The position numbers were made by a program, and so were the translations under genes. Positions 9,466 through 21,351 of a stretch of DNA of 64,000 bases are shown piece by piece. The first letter of the stretch is position 1. The number at the start of each line of letters is the position of its first letter. Source of the stretch: Sinonovacula constricta (taxonomy: Eukaryota; Mollusca; Bivalvia; Cardiida; Solecurtidae); contig CM017563.1 of NCBI GenBank assembly GCA_007844125.1, positions 14,112,325 through 14,176,324 of the forward strand. The letters are read 5' to 3'. The notes below the pieces were generated by a model. The model worked only from the letters and a program-made list of their open reading frames with translations, did not search any database and had not been told where the DNA came from.

Positions 9466-11583
9466 TCATTTCTTTCTGGGGAAAGGTTTACTGCAGAATT
9501 CACACGCCTCGCATATTCTCCTGCGCAATTCAGCATGACTTATTTTAAAATGATAGCGCAATTCGGTATTCGAATTGAAACAGTTGTTTGTAGCACAAAT
9601 TAAACAAATATAATACGAGGATCCGTTTCGCTTCTTTTTTCTGCAAAATTTTTGACGTTTTTCAAATGTTTTCTTATTTAACACCCCAAGTAGATCCTCG
9701 AAACCAGCAAACTGAGGATTTTCATCCTCGGATATCCTATATTCACCCTCTTCGGGCTCAACTATGACCTGGTCTGGATCCTGCTGGCGACCTAAAGTTG
9801 TCTGGTTTGTCGTTTCTTTATCTTCAGAATCCCAGCGATCGAATTCATCCGACTTGTCATTTATTTCATAAGTAATCTCATTCTCATCTTTAGTGCTATC
9901 ACTTTGCATTTCTTCAACTTCTCCACTTTCATCTAATTCACCCTCGTTCTCACTTCCCTTACCGTCACTACAGCTGTCATTATCTTCTGAATAACTATTG
10001 GCATTTTCGTTGTCGCAATATCCTTCAGTTGCATAATCCATCATGTTGTACTCACTAGGATGGCCAGTATCTTCCGCAACGTCTGATTGCTGAACATTGG
10101 ATGGAGAACGGGTTTCGTTTTCGGTTGCACATTTATCATCAATTTCTTCCTCATCTTCATTAGAACTTGTGTCAGAACTTTCAGAGAGTTCCAAGTCCGC
10201 GTTGAGCATGAAAATCCTCGCCAGTGAAGAGCTCTTGACTGGGTCAGTACTAGATTTATCCAACATGGCGCTCTTGTCACTAACTGACTGTTCAAATGAT
10301 GCATCGTCATCGCTACTCCCTTTGTCGTCATTGCTGGTTGAATAACATGGATCGGATGACGTTGTATCTGAATCATTACAGCTTGAAGAAGGCATGGTGT
10401 AAGAATTTAATTTTTGGTGATTCTCATATTCGGAAGAAACCTCGTTTTCTTTGTTATCTTCGTTTTCAGCATCAGTGATTTCGTTAGACACATCACCCAC
10501 GCTCATTGGCGACGGAGACCGATCTTTCATTTTTTGAGTATCATCGTACTTCTGGCTGTATGGTGCCGAGTCATGGAGATCTAGATGCAGTCTCAAGAAC
10601 TTAAAAGATCTGGTCTCGTATGTACAATAAACACATCTAAACGTTTTGGCAGAATGGAAATCATCCTTATTATCATGTTTTATCTTATGGTTACATCTCT
10701 GTGTGTGTTTGTCACGCGATACCTTGAATTGGAACGGCATATTACAAAATTCACAAAAGAACTTAGCAAATCTGTGTTTTCGCTGATGAAGCGTAAAGCT
10801 TTCTTTCTCGGATATTTCGTACGGACAAATACTACACGAAAATACTTTTTCGCTGTTGGGTTGGTTAGTTGGAATTACTGCCTTTTGTTTTAGTACCGCC
10901 CTCTGTTTCGTATTTTCAACACGACTATTGATAGGAGGGTTTGGGCGGTTTCTCATGCTTTGTTTATTACCCTCCATTGATGGATGTGATCCATTGCTTG
11001 TTTCAAGTTTCTGCTTTTCTTTTTCCCGCTTTCGTACTATTGTTAGTGCCCCTTTCTTTATGTCATTTTTCGAAAAATGCAGTTTCTCAATCCCAGTTCC
11101 AAAATGTATTAGGTCTTTGGCATTTTCTTTATACAGCCTATTTTCTTTCCAAAAGTCAATGTGCTCTTTCAGCATATGTGATCGGAGAGGGGTGTCGTAA
11201 CAGAAAGGGTAATTGCAGACACGACAATGATACTGGGCGATCCGGTGCTTGTTTCGATGTCGTGCCAGGTCAGTGTAGAAATATGTTGAATAGTCACAAA
11301 TAGGGCAGTTTTTCACAGAGTCAAGTCTCGGGTGCACTTCTCGTTTGTGTTGCCTTCTTGCTTCGAATGAACTAAATGTTCTGTCACATTTGTCACATAT
11401 GTAAGTGTCAGTGATGTTGTGGCACCGTATAGCATGGCGCCGAAAATTCCTAGAGTATTTGGTGGTGAAGTCACACTGATGACATCGAATCTGTCTGCGC
11501 GTTGTACTCGCCTTCTCAGGGGACATCTGATTGGCTGGTGCGGTCTCGGCTGGCTTTCGTGGTGTCTTCTTTGCTTTTGCCAT
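9466..11583 (-). CDS. C2H2 zinc-finger protein with long acidic region
   Basis: 705 aa. The start chosen is the ATG at 11583 (MAKAKKTPRK); the frame is open further 5' but only with a TTG, and a splice acceptor sits just upstream. The N-terminal part has C2H2 fingers at about 34-55, 63-84, 93-113 and 120-141. A second group follows at 250-270, 277-299 and 317-337. The linkers are not TGEKP-like. Residues about 375-640 are rich in Asp, Glu, Ser and Asn. The C-terminus has another finger (ICLICATNNC...HFKISH) and a final CEACEFC knuckle. The likely role is a nuclear DNA- or RNA-binding regulator; I cannot name an orthologue. It is divergent from SAC3D1. Confidence 0.85.
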   Translation of the reverse strand: MAKAKKTPRKPAETAPANQMSPEKASTTRRQIRCHQCDFTTKYSRNFRRHAIRCHNITDTYICDKCDRTFSSFEARRQHKREVHPRLDSVKNCPICDYSTYFYTDLARHRNKHRIAQYHCRVCNYPFCYDTPLRSHMLKEHIDFWKENRLYKENAKDLIHFGTGIEKLHFSKNDIKKGALTIVRKREKEKQKLETSNGSHPSMEGNKQSMRNRPNPPINSRVENTKQRAVLKQKAVIPTNQPNSEKVFSCSICPYEISEKESFTLHQRKHRFAKFFCEFCNMPFQFKVSRDKHTQRCNHKIKHDNKDDFHSAKTFRCVYCTYETRSFKFLRLHLDLHDSAPYSQKYDDTQKMKDRSPSPMSVGDVSNEITDAENEDNKENEVSSEYENHQKLNSYTMPSSSCNDSDTTSSDPCYSTSNDDKGSSDDDASFEQSVSDKSAMLDKSSTDPVKSSSLARIFMLNADLELSESSDTSSNEDEEEIDDKCATENETRSPSNVQQSDVAEDTGHPSEYNMMDYATEGYCDNENANSYSEDNDSCSDGKGSENEGELDESGEVEEMQSDSTKDENEITYEINDKSDEFDRWDSEDKETTNQTTLGRQQDPDQVIVEPEEGEYRISEDENPQFAGFEDLLGVLNKKTFEKRQKFCRKKKRNGSSYYICLICATNNCFNSNTELRYHFKISHAELRRRICEACEFCSKPFPRKK

Positions 11584-11633
11584 CGTCAGTCTACTAATGA
11601 ATGGTTCTGTCAAGCCAGTAATATGAGGCCGAA

Positions 11634-12930
11634 GCTGTAAAAGAAAATACTATTAAAATTAGATATATAACATTCTTTCAGAATATTTTTTGCAGACGCC
11701 AAGGTGGCACATTTTGTATTCTACTTTCTATCATATTTAAATTAAGAGATAAGTTTTGGTTTAAATTTCAGCAAATAGATGTGAAAGACTGATTTATCAC
11801 TAGTATTTAATCTCTGATTTTTAAACGTGAATTTTAACGTAGATACCATAAACATATTATTTATACATTAAAGGCTTTGTGCGGCTGGTGGTCAATTCTA
11901 CACACCCCATTCCACCTCGCCCACCCCCACACCAAAAAGAGGAAAGTTTAAAGAAAAACTTGAGAATCACTTAAATTGCTGCGTTAGATATGCAGTGAAA
12001 TTTTACGAATGGCATTTTTAACTTCCGATAATCCGGATTATATTCACTGATTTCACGTAGATGTTGCTTTCCGATATTTTACATAATTACTTTAAGAATG
12101 AAACTTCCTCATAGTATAGGCGACAAAAACCGAGTGATAAAGTTATAAGTTTAAAAAGCATACATTTTAGAAGAAAGAAAATCAATTAACATATTGGTTT
12201 GTATACATATGAAACATTACATACTTTACATAATTACTTACAATACAATACATTACATTGCATTACTTTTTATGACGGACGTATTTATACTCGAACTCTG
12301 TATTCCGATTACTTCAACATGTAAATCTACACAGAATGGTTTTGACCTAGATTTCAAATAATTAGTTGATTTTATGGTAAATTTTGGTTTAGAGATTAGT
12401 TGTCCTTTACAAAATCAAAGTTTATAAGTTGATATAAAAGAAAGAAGATCAAGATGACAGAAAAGGAGACATACACATCAACACCAACTAAAGTGTACAG
12501 TCCTTCGCCGCTGCGCGCATGTACATAGTTCGACAATACTCGGCCAACCGAGGGATGAACTAAATTGGAAGAAGAAGAAGAAGAAGAAGATATTGTAATG
12601 CATACACATCATAGATAAGTCAAACAAGTACGACGATAATACAGTGGTCCATGCTACTTGCTTATTTGCGAGCTAAAACGGTTTAAAAGTTGGACAAATA
12701 AAAACAAAACGACAATATGAAAATTTTAACATTTGAAAGTTCCAATCCTAAGACAAAACAATCTTCTTAAAAACAGAATGCTTATGTATAATCTAGTGAT
12801 CGGAACTAATAATTTTTAAATTATTCAATTTGTTAATACACGTTTTCCTTATATTAACCATGCAGGCATGGATAGTTATCCTATACATCTCTGTTTCAAC
12901 AAAATATAATTTTAAAAAGAGAAGATTTAC
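11634..12930 (-). other. 5' UTR intron of the zinc-finger gene
   Basis: An acceptor (TTTTCTTTTACAG on the minus strand) ends at 11635 and a donor (CTTAG|GTAAAT) lies at 12930-12929. This suggests an intron between a noncoding first exon and the coding exon. No other gene is seen inside. A (GAA)n run lies at about 12570-12590. Confidence 0.5.
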
Positions 12931-13271
12931 CTAAGTGCAATCAATTTTGTTTGAAGTTCATAAACGCGTCAAATACATCCATATTTGTTTCGAACGTCTG
13001 CATTCACATAAAAGTAGTGACGTCATCATTGTCATCACAAAGTCCAGTTGCATAGACAAAGAACGTCCGTAACTTTAGTATATTATTCTCTCTTCAGTTT
13101 TTGTTTAAAGAAGTACGCGATCCGCACTTGCATTTTTAAAATAAAAAAAATGTACAAAGGGACACAATTCATCACAAGAATAGACGAAGGGAAATCACCC
13201 TGAGTGTATTGTTGTTGAGATTAGAACTCGGATCATCTTCTCTGATGCAGTGCCAGAAGGTGGCGAAAGCT
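12931..13271. promoter_or_regulatory. Probable bidirectional promoter with CRE palindrome (zinc-finger / SAC3D1)
   Basis: The minus-strand noncoding exon of the zinc-finger gene ends at 12931 and the SAC3D1 start codon is at 13272. Both transcription starts must therefore lie in this gap or close to it. A perfect palindromic CRE (TGACGTCA) is at 13018-13025, followed by two further TCATC/GTCATCA elements. CREB/ATF binding is inferred from the motif only. No TATA box is evident. Confidence 0.5.
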
Positions 13272-16200
13272 ATGGATACAAAAACGATTGGAACGTGTCT
13301 GTCTATGTGCCCAATGAAAGAAATATATTTGTATGACGATTTCCGTACACATTTGCTGTATTATTAGAATTGACAAAAAAGAAAATGCATTCGGACCTGA
13401 CGCTTTCGTACCAGTTCAAAACTTGACTAGAGTTCCCAAAATCAGTATTAGGCTTGTTTTGATAATTGCAATAAGTCTGCATGTTTTTCTGTAATAATGA
13501 AATGTTTTTATCCTTTATCCATTTGGGTAGTATTTTGAAATGTTAGCATATTTCCATGTCTAATTTTTAGTTGATATCGTGATCTTTTAAATGTGGCATA
13601 TGACGAAGAAATTATTCATTACATTGAAATTAAATTGTCTAAATTATTTGATTCATTAATCAAATCTATGAGTTTCAATTTATCTATTTTTACATATATA
13701 TAGGTGTAAATTTAGAAGTAATATTACCAGGCACTACAACATTAATGTCATTATGGCCAATGGCAATATAATAGGCATTTTATTATTTAAATATTTGTGC
13801 TGATTTCTAAGGTTGAACATGCCCTACCTTACATTTATGTAAAGAATTGACCTTATCAGTTGGATGTTTTAGTTTAGAATCTTAAAAGCCTTTTTTTAAG
13901 GTCTAATATTCACATCTTTGTTTGGCACATACTGCTTTTGACTGTTGCCGTTGAAACTTGAAATTGAAAGTACACTGCCTGTCCGATATGTAAATTGTGT
14001 ATTCACATTTTTTTAATGTAAAATGGTGTTAAAACAGTAAGCTACATCGCTTTGCACAAGTAGCCTAATGGTTTTTTTTAATAGAAAAATTTTTTTATTA
14101 TATATAGCCCTATCTGTTAACAAGTAAACACACCAATTAGCTGTTTTATGAATCATATATTTAATTGTTTTTAAAAACAGGAGATTGTTTAAGTGATCTC
14201 TAGTCTTTATAAAAAAAATCATTTGAAGATAACATTTGAGAGAACTAAAAAAATTAATGGAAATTAAAATTGCATTTAAACAATGACCTGAAATTGTCCA
14301 CTAAAAAAAAACCCTTGAACATTCAGGGATATTAATTTAATGTTCTTTTTTTTTTCCAGACGTGAACGAGAGAACATGCTCCATCAATTTGAGACACATA
14401 GTACCCATACAAGCCTTCAGTAAGCTCATTATTTAAGCTTAAACATGTAAAATCTTTACAGATCAAATAAATATTTGCCTGTATTTAACATCCTATCAGT
14501 CAACTTTTAGTCTTTCAGCTGACCTGTAGCATGCTGGTGCTTCTACCCAGACAGTTTTCTGGGGTCTTCTTCCACCAAAATAGTGGGACATAGCCTTGTT
14601 GATGACCATAATTATGTCACTGCGATGTATTTAAAAAAAAAAAACAACCAAAAATTACTTTGGAGACAGTTGTACTCAAAGTTCTGCTTCTACTATTCAA
14701 CAATGCCAAGAACCCCCTTGCAGAAACATTTTTTTTCAGTTGAGATTTTACCCAAGCTCAACTTATGCAACACAGAATACTTTTCACAAAGACTTATTTC
14801 TAGAAAAAATATTTGTTATATACTTTTGTTTTCATTCTGGCTAGGTTAGGGTGGCATCATATTATGTTTAGGTATGTTAGGTACAGTACAAGTAAATAAT
14901 GAGCTGTCTAAATTTTTGCTCGAACAAAATCTTTCATATCTGAGAAAAGGATTCTGCAAATGGGGCATATTCACTATAAGCAAATACATAACAGTGCTGT
15001 TTGTATTGTGAGAACATGAAATAATTATGATATCTCACCCAGTCACATTATCCTAATAATGGCAAAACAGTTGGGAACTTCCTTATTAGCCAAGCTATTT
15101 TTACTGTATTTCCTTGAGGATTCAGGTACATTTTTCAGATATGCATTTTAAAGGAACCAGTTTAATTGATTTTGTTCTCTTTTTTTTTCTCTTAACACTT
15201 CCTTTCTGTTCTTTTCTCTGTTCCTCTATCCTTCTTTCTCTCTATCATGGTTGCTCTCTGTTTCTCTCTGTCTTCCTCTGTCCCTCTCTTTCAATCCCTC
15301 TCTCTATCCCCCTCTCTATCCCTCTGTCCCTCTCTCTATCTGCTCTCTTTCTACCCCTCTCACTAGATCAATCAATCAATCTCTCAATAGATAAATTGAT
15401 TGTACTGTCATTATCTCAGTCTCTTTTCCTCTGTCTAAACTATAATAATTGTTAATATTTACAGCCCTAAAGCTGATCCTGCCAAGTGTGTGAAAGTTTT
15501 CCATCGCCCCACGGTTGGCAGTCAGACATCAGATCCCAGCGAGTTGCGCCCTGCACATATACTTCTTGCAACAGTGGATTATCTTATATACAAGTATGTG
15601 CTTAACTTTTTGAGTCTTTGTTTTAATTTATGGAAGCTGGGTCCTTAGTTCTGTAATGGAGGGAGGATTAAACTTAGTTATATAAACAGGAAAAGGTAGG
15701 CCATCAGATAACTATCTAAATAAATAAGGCATTTTCACATGATATTCATAGCATTATTTTTTAAATGAATGAATGAAAATAAATTGCTAACATACATGCC
15801 TGAAAGTTGCAGGTCATGTCCATTGAGCTCTTGTCAACTTGAATTTTTTTTTTAAATGAAAGTTGAAAAAAGCTTACTCTTATTCTTTTTAAACTGCCAC
15901 TAGATTACACACAGGGTTGTCATTAGGAGGCGGCTAATCAGTTAATTGAGCCTGCTCAAAATATTTCAAGTGACAACCTTGTACACACATGCTTTGTTTA
16001 AGTTTATGTGACTTAGATTCATGCCACTTTTAATATGAATCATCTTTTATTTAAGGTTAGTTCAAATTTATAAACAACTTTTGCAAGTGCCCATTTACTG
16101 GAAAATAATAAGTTATCATCAAGAAAAAATGGCTGCAAATGGCTCCTTTTAATAGGCAGTGCATTTAATTTTTTATTGTCATCTTTTGAAATCAAAAGGA

Positions 16201-19200
16201 GTTGGTAGATTTTTTGTTGAGATGATATTGACTTAAAGCTTCAAAATGTGGTTGATACTTTTACCGTATTTGAGAGAGACATATTAAAAATATGATATTG
16301 ATATTTGTGTATCTGAAAATGTAATTTATTCACTGCCATATTTTCCGTCCTTTGACAGTGTGTAAATATAATTTATTCATTGCAGAATTTTCCATCTGTT
16401 TTCAGTGTTGCGGCACTCAGAGCAAACTGGTTTGACATATACGATTTCGTCTTTGATCGATTACGCTCTGTTCGTCAAGATCTAGTCATTCAAGAGATAG
16501 AAGGCTTCACTGCCATTAGCATCTTAGAAAAAGCTCTACGCTTCCATATCTTTTCTGATTACAGGTGTGAATAAATATCTTTAGTTGTTATCTTCAAATA
16601 AAATGGTAGTTATTTATTTCTTCCCCTCTGTTTTCATTTGCTTAGTTTTTGGAATTGACTATGTATTCTTATTTATATTTTTTCTAAAAATGCTCTCACT
16701 CAGATATTTGTCATATTGCCTTTTTCCAGAGTTAAACATAAACAATTTCTGTCTCTTCATATTTGCAAACATTTATATGTGCTGCCATGTTAGAAAACTT
16801 AAACTTTATAATCATTTAAAACATACATAAAGGACTATTTTAAAATATTACAGAAGAAGAAAAAAAAAGTATAAAAAGTGACATTGCTTAAGAACTCTTC
16901 CTTTTTGGATAGGTTTGTTATTTCTGCATTTACTGACTTTTTATTTACCTCTAAGCACATAATATAAAGCCAACATTTAGTAGTTTGAAGCTTTCTATAA
17001 AAATTGGACTTGTGGAGTTTTGTTACAAACTGTCATGATATCAATTTTGTACTGTTCATTTTCAATTGTAAGGCCAGAATTCATTTAAGATTAAAGTTTT
17101 GAGATGACTGGGAAAGACAAAACTACCATTACTATTTTAAATTAAATAAATTTAATTTAAACTCAAATCTTAAAGATGGTATCCAACAATTTCCCTGTAT
17201 ATAATATATGTAACAATATGTGTGATATTTGTACATGATTTCACTTGTCAGACAGGCATAAGAAATCATTAAGCAGAATTTTGCTAGATCTCTTCATGTG
17301 ACAATGGTTTATTATGATGTTTCATGAAAATATTTTTGGTCCAAATCTGTCAGATACCACCTTTAAGCAAAATTCACCAGCAGATTGCTAAAATACATGT
17401 ACCGGTATATGTTGGGACTATTTTAAACCTCTTTTGGTAAGGAACTAAGGGTGATCTTGAAAACTAAAGGTTTTATTGAAATAGATGTTGGCAATGGAAA
17501 TAATGTAAAAAAGACTTGCGTTACTCAGAAAACTCTACTTCGTTTATAAATTTACCCACTTTTCCTTATAGATTGAGTCTTGAGATTATTTATGTAGTTT
17601 CAATGAGTTACTAAACCTTAGTTGCCAGTAGTTGCTTACACAAAATGTCATTGCTAATAATGCCCTTGCACACATTTCCATTGTAGACTGAGTCCGCAGG
17701 ACATCTCTGTCTATGATCCAAAGATCAACTGTCAGCACACACAGGAATGTCTAAAGCGCCTACTTAATCTGTACAATGAGACACCACAGTCTAGCCGGCA
17801 CAGACCAGAGTTTGAGGCCAGCTATCTACTCTTCAATCTTGGAGATGATAATGCCCTACGACATTATTACAGCCTTGACAAAGCTTTGAGGTATATACTA
17901 AAGAGAGAAATAGAAGAGAAAGAGTCAGTTGTTAGTCCCCTACCGGTGTTCACACCGGAGGGGACTATAGGTTTACCCTCTGTCAGTCTGTCTGTCTGCT
18001 AAAAATCTGGATCCTTTGATAACTTAAAAACTATTAAAGCTAGGCGCATGGAACTTGGTATGTTAATAGGTAGCAATGTGTACAATATGCACGTGCAAAA
18101 TTTGGGTCGCTACCTTGAAGGTCAAGGTCACAGCATGACCTTGAAGCAAAATCGTGTCCGGCCCATAACTTTGTTATTTGAAGTCGGATTTTAAAACAAT
18201 TTCACAGAAATGATCACCATATTAAGATGATGTGTCGCGAGCAAGATTTGGGTCGCTACCTTGAAGGTCAAGGTCACAGCATGACCTTGCAGCAAAATCG
18301 TGTCCGCCCCATAACTTTGTTATTTGAAGTCAGATTTTACAACTATTTCACAGAAATGATCACCATATTGAGATGACGTGTCGCGAACAACATTTTGGTC
18401 GCTACTTTGAAGGTCAAGGTCAAAGCAAAATCGTGAAGTTTTGGATAGCGCATTCAGGTGCACTTACCTTAAATGATAGTGCATTAAGGTGCGCAGACCT
18501 TAAATTAAGGCCAAAAATAAATGTCATGATAACAATTATTTAGGCCAGGTGAATTAAAAACATTTATGTGAACCCCAACTACTGTTTGGGTGGGAGGAGA
18601 CTATAGATTTGCCCTGTCTGCCTGTCCATTTGTCCAACAAAAAATCTGGATCCTGTAATTATTAAAATTAATGTTTGAGCTACATTGATGGAAAATAATT
18701 ATAAATGGCTATAAGCAGGAGCGTATGATAATTAAAGAACTTTTTGAGGGACCGGTAGGGGACTACTGTATTGCCCGCAATACTATCAAATGCTTGTTTT
18801 AAATGAGAAGCGTGCACAATTTGCTTGAACAGCTTCAAAATTCTAGCCATTATTTGCAAATTTTGTTTGGTAGACCACTTTGTAGCCAATCAAAAAGTAT
18901 AGGTTGCATAAGCTCACATTTCTCACACTTGGTAAGGACATTGATCATGATGAGTAGAACATGGTTTTGTAGACATTGGGAGAAGCCATATACTTAGGTG
19001 TCAAAAATGCTTTAAAAACATCACTTGTGAAAACTCAAACTGAGCCAAAATTGGTTCTACCATGGATCTGAAAATGCAAGTATTTATGCTTCCTTGTAAG
19101 ATTAGTCTCATCTTAGTTTTAACTCTTAAAGCTTTTTTTTCTCCTTTCTAGCCCTTGTTAGTTTTCATACAAAATCATTTTGATTTTTCCTCTGCAGAAA

Positions 19201-20779
19201 TACAGGTGTTGTCCGACAAGCATATAAAATAAGCTGTGCCTTCAAGCAGAACAACTGGGTTCAACTGTTCCGACGATTTAAATGTTTGGACAATCCAATA
19301 CATTTGTGTGCTGTTCATCGGCATTTTCATACAATACAAAGGTAAAATTGGCTACATGCTGCATCTATGGCAGAAAGGTTTGATTTTTTATGGACACTTG
19401 TATTTTTAGGTTTTATGGCTTATGAAAGATTAAAAAGGGGTGCTTGTTGCCAAATTATAAGAGTTAACCACTTGTGACTTTTCAGTCCCTAACAGCATGG
19501 GTTTGAATCCATGTCAGAGTGGGAACATTTATGTAGGGAGGTGTCCTAGCAAACCTGAGGTGCTCCGGTACTTCAGCCCTTCTGGGGTCTTTCTCCACCA
19601 ATAATTAGCTGAATGTCGTCGGATATATGACCATACTTGTGGCAGTGCGAAATAACAAAATACAAAATAGATTTATGTAGCTATTATTCTTGTTTAAAAA
19701 GCTATGACCTTGTCATGATATGAAAGAGAAAATAAGTACCGGATATACAACATTATTATAGGATCTCAGTTATAACAAAGCTTGCCCAGTAATTGTAAAG
19801 AAACAGCAACTAACATTTTTTTAATTCCTTTTCACAATTCAGTTTATCTATTAAAAGTAAGAAGCCATTCATAAAAATAATAAAAAAGCAATATAAATAG
19901 CATTATGCATTAGTGTGTTTTATTAATACCTGGTGTAAAATAAATTTAACAATTAATTTTTAAATGCTTCATTACTGGTTTTAATGATAAAAACCTTTAG
20001 AAAATAACACATTTATCGGTATGTGTAAATTTTGACCTTCACCGTATGACTTTCTGTTTCTCTTTAGCAATGCATTGAGGGCCATGAACACGGCATACAG
20101 CAGCAAGAACCTTCAAGTCCCCATAAGTAAGCTGACAGAGTTATTGTTCTTTAACACAGATACAGACACCCAACATTTCTGTGAGGCCCATAGTGTTGCT
20201 ATAGATGGCTGCAATGTCCAGTTTATGAAAAATAACTTCAGTCTACCTGACAAGGTGAGTTGTCAAGACAATGACAAGCATTATTGGAATTCTTATGAGA
20301 TGATTTGTAAGACTAATATTTGCAGTTGAAATTTAAAATAAAAAAAAAAGCATCTTTAACTCCTCAGCCACTAATTGCATGGGTTCGAGCCCAGATCCAG
20401 CTAACCGGCGGTGCACTGGTGGTTCTCCCCAGACATAAGTTTGAGATCTTTCTCCACCAATAAGTAGCTGGATGCTGTCAATATGACCATAATTGTGTCT
20501 TTAAGATCAAACATAGCAGTCAAAATCAAAAAAAGGGAGAATGTTGATTTTTTATCAACAGATGCTTATGGATATTCTTTAGGACAATTAATATAAATGC
20601 AAGCTTTAAGTTTGTTAGTTTTTCTGTTTTTGGTAATATTAAAGCTGGACCGAAGCCACAGTGACTTTATCTCTCGGAGACTGAAGCCTTTACCACTACC
20701 TGCCCTGCTGAGTGGCCCCCCTGATGTCGGAGATCCTGCCTTCCTTTGTGGCCAGTTTCACAATCAGTGTAGAACATGA
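13272..20779 (+). CDS. SAC3D1: SAC3 domain-containing protein 1 (SAC3/GANP family)
   Basis: Eight exons: 13272-13330, 14360-14419, 15465-15593, 16406-16564, 17687-17890, 19198-19341, 20068-20254 and 20645-20779. They sum to 1077 nt (358 aa plus stop), and every junction is in phase with GT/AG. The N-terminus GTCLSMCPMKE followed by RERENMLHQFE matches the SAC3 signature (MCP, then RERE). The SELRPAHILLATVDYLIYK segment, FDIYDFVFDRLRSVRQDL and the helical body match SAC3/GANP domains. The closing SHSDFISRRLKPLPLPALLSG resembles the SAC3D1 C-terminus. The length is like vertebrate SAC3D1. Mammalian SAC3D1 (SHD1) is linked to centrosomes and spindles; related SAC3 proteins act in mRNA export. 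The first two coding exons are only 59 and 60 nt. Exon 8 has a weak acceptor (TAATATTAAAG). Confidence 0.92.
14515..14652 (+). repeat. SINE family B, partial copy
   Basis: Contains the family B core (CAGCTGACCTGTAGC..., CTTCTACCCAGACAG, CTTCCACCA, GATGACCATAATTATGTC) and ends in an A-rich tail. The orientation matches the host gene SAC3D1. Confidence 0.7.
15176..15380. repeat. CT-rich low-complexity tract
   Basis: Runs of TCTCTCT, CCCTCTCTATC and similar make up most of this stretch, in intron 2 of SAC3D1. The open frame through it is only low-complexity Leu/Ser/Phe. Confidence 0.9.
17170..17366. mobile_element. MITE, TTAA family, short copy
   Basis: Ends TTAAAGATGGTATCCAACA and TGTCAGATACCACCTTTAA are inverted. 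The interior is shared with other family members (AACAATGGTTTATTATG...). It lies in intron 4 of SAC3D1. Confidence 0.7.
17933..18765. mobile_element. TIR element with internal 146-bp repeats bearing nuclear-receptor half-sites
   Basis: Perfect 15-bp terminal inverted repeats: TAGTCCCCTACCGGT at 17933-17947 and ACCGGTAGGGGACTA at 18751-18765. The left end also folds back on itself (AGTCCCC..CCGGTG / CACCGG..GGGGACT). Inside are three units with a spacing near 146 bp, starting near 18104, 18250 and 18397. Each contains TCAAGGTCA, and two also contain the palindrome AAGGTCA-CAGCA-TGACCTT. No ORF. It lies within intron 5 of SAC3D1. Confidence 0.7.
19475..19665 (+). repeat. SINE family B copy
   Basis: A box-B-like GGGTTTGAATCC is followed by the family core (CTTCTGGGGTCTTTCTCCACCA, ATTAGCTGAATGTCGTC, ATATGACCATACTTGTG). 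Same orientation as SAC3D1. Confidence 0.75.
20366..20515 (+). repeat. SINE family B copy
   Basis: GCATGGGTTCGAGCCCAGATC (box B region) is followed by GGTGGTTCTCCCCAGACATAA, CTCCACCAATAAGTAGCTGG and ATATGACCATAATTGTGTC. Same orientation as SAC3D1, in its last intron. Confidence 0.8.
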
Positions 20780-21002
20780 CTGCAGTCAGAGTTTCAAATC
20801 TGAGCTCAGTGTAAACACTGCATTGTACTAGAACTCTACAAAATGAGAGCAGTCATCAGTGCAACAAAGCTTTGGATTGTACCGATTTATAAACCTAAGA
20901 AGGTTTTTTGTGCACTTGAAGCCAATGTCCATTAATTTTAGCAAAGGCAGATAAAATCCTTCCCTATTTCTTTTTAAAGGATACAATTCTCTCCTGTACA
21001 TC

Positions 21003-21008
21003 AATAAA
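21003..21008 (+). promoter_or_regulatory. Polyadenylation signal candidate for SAC3D1
   Basis: AATAAA lies about 225 nt after the SAC3D1 stop at 20779. Confidence 0.45.
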
Positions 21009-21277
21009 ACTAAATTATCTTGGGACGTTGGATTTTGATTAGAAAATGATGTTAAAGGTGGAAAAATTACCGAAGGTGTTTTGTCTGCCTTGGAAAATAA
21101 ATGGTATGGGATGCTTTCAGACTATCCGCCAATGAACAGAAGGGATAGTGTCCGTCTTCCTGCAGACTAAGCATAGGGCAATTGTCCCAGACCAGGAGAG
21201 AACATTGTGGTGCCAACATATTGTCTCGATGCGATCTTTTAAGAACAATACATTATTCTGGGGGTAAGAATATCACT

Positions 21278-21351
21278 TACTGTGTGGTTAAATGCATACA
21301 ATCATGATCCCTCATACTGTGTGGTTAAATGCATACAATCATGACCCCCTC
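21278..21351. repeat. 37-bp direct tandem duplication
   Basis: TACTGTGTGGTTAAATGCAT... occurs twice head-to-tail with near identity, at 21278 and 21315. Confidence 0.85.

Noticed and set aside
10097..11303. Several plus-strand open frames within 10097-11640
   Set aside because: They are antisense shadows of the zinc-finger coding exon, rich in Ser, Phe and Cys, without family resemblance.
15114..15455. 113-residue plus-strand open frame rich in Leu and Ser
   Set aside because: It lies in a CT-rich low-complexity tract in a SAC3D1 intron and overlaps the splice acceptor.
17568..17600. Acceptor TTATAG followed by ATTGAGTCTTGAG as the SAC3D1 exon 5 start
   Set aside because: It meets a stop quickly in the required phase; the acceptor at 17686 gives a continuous SAC3-like frame.
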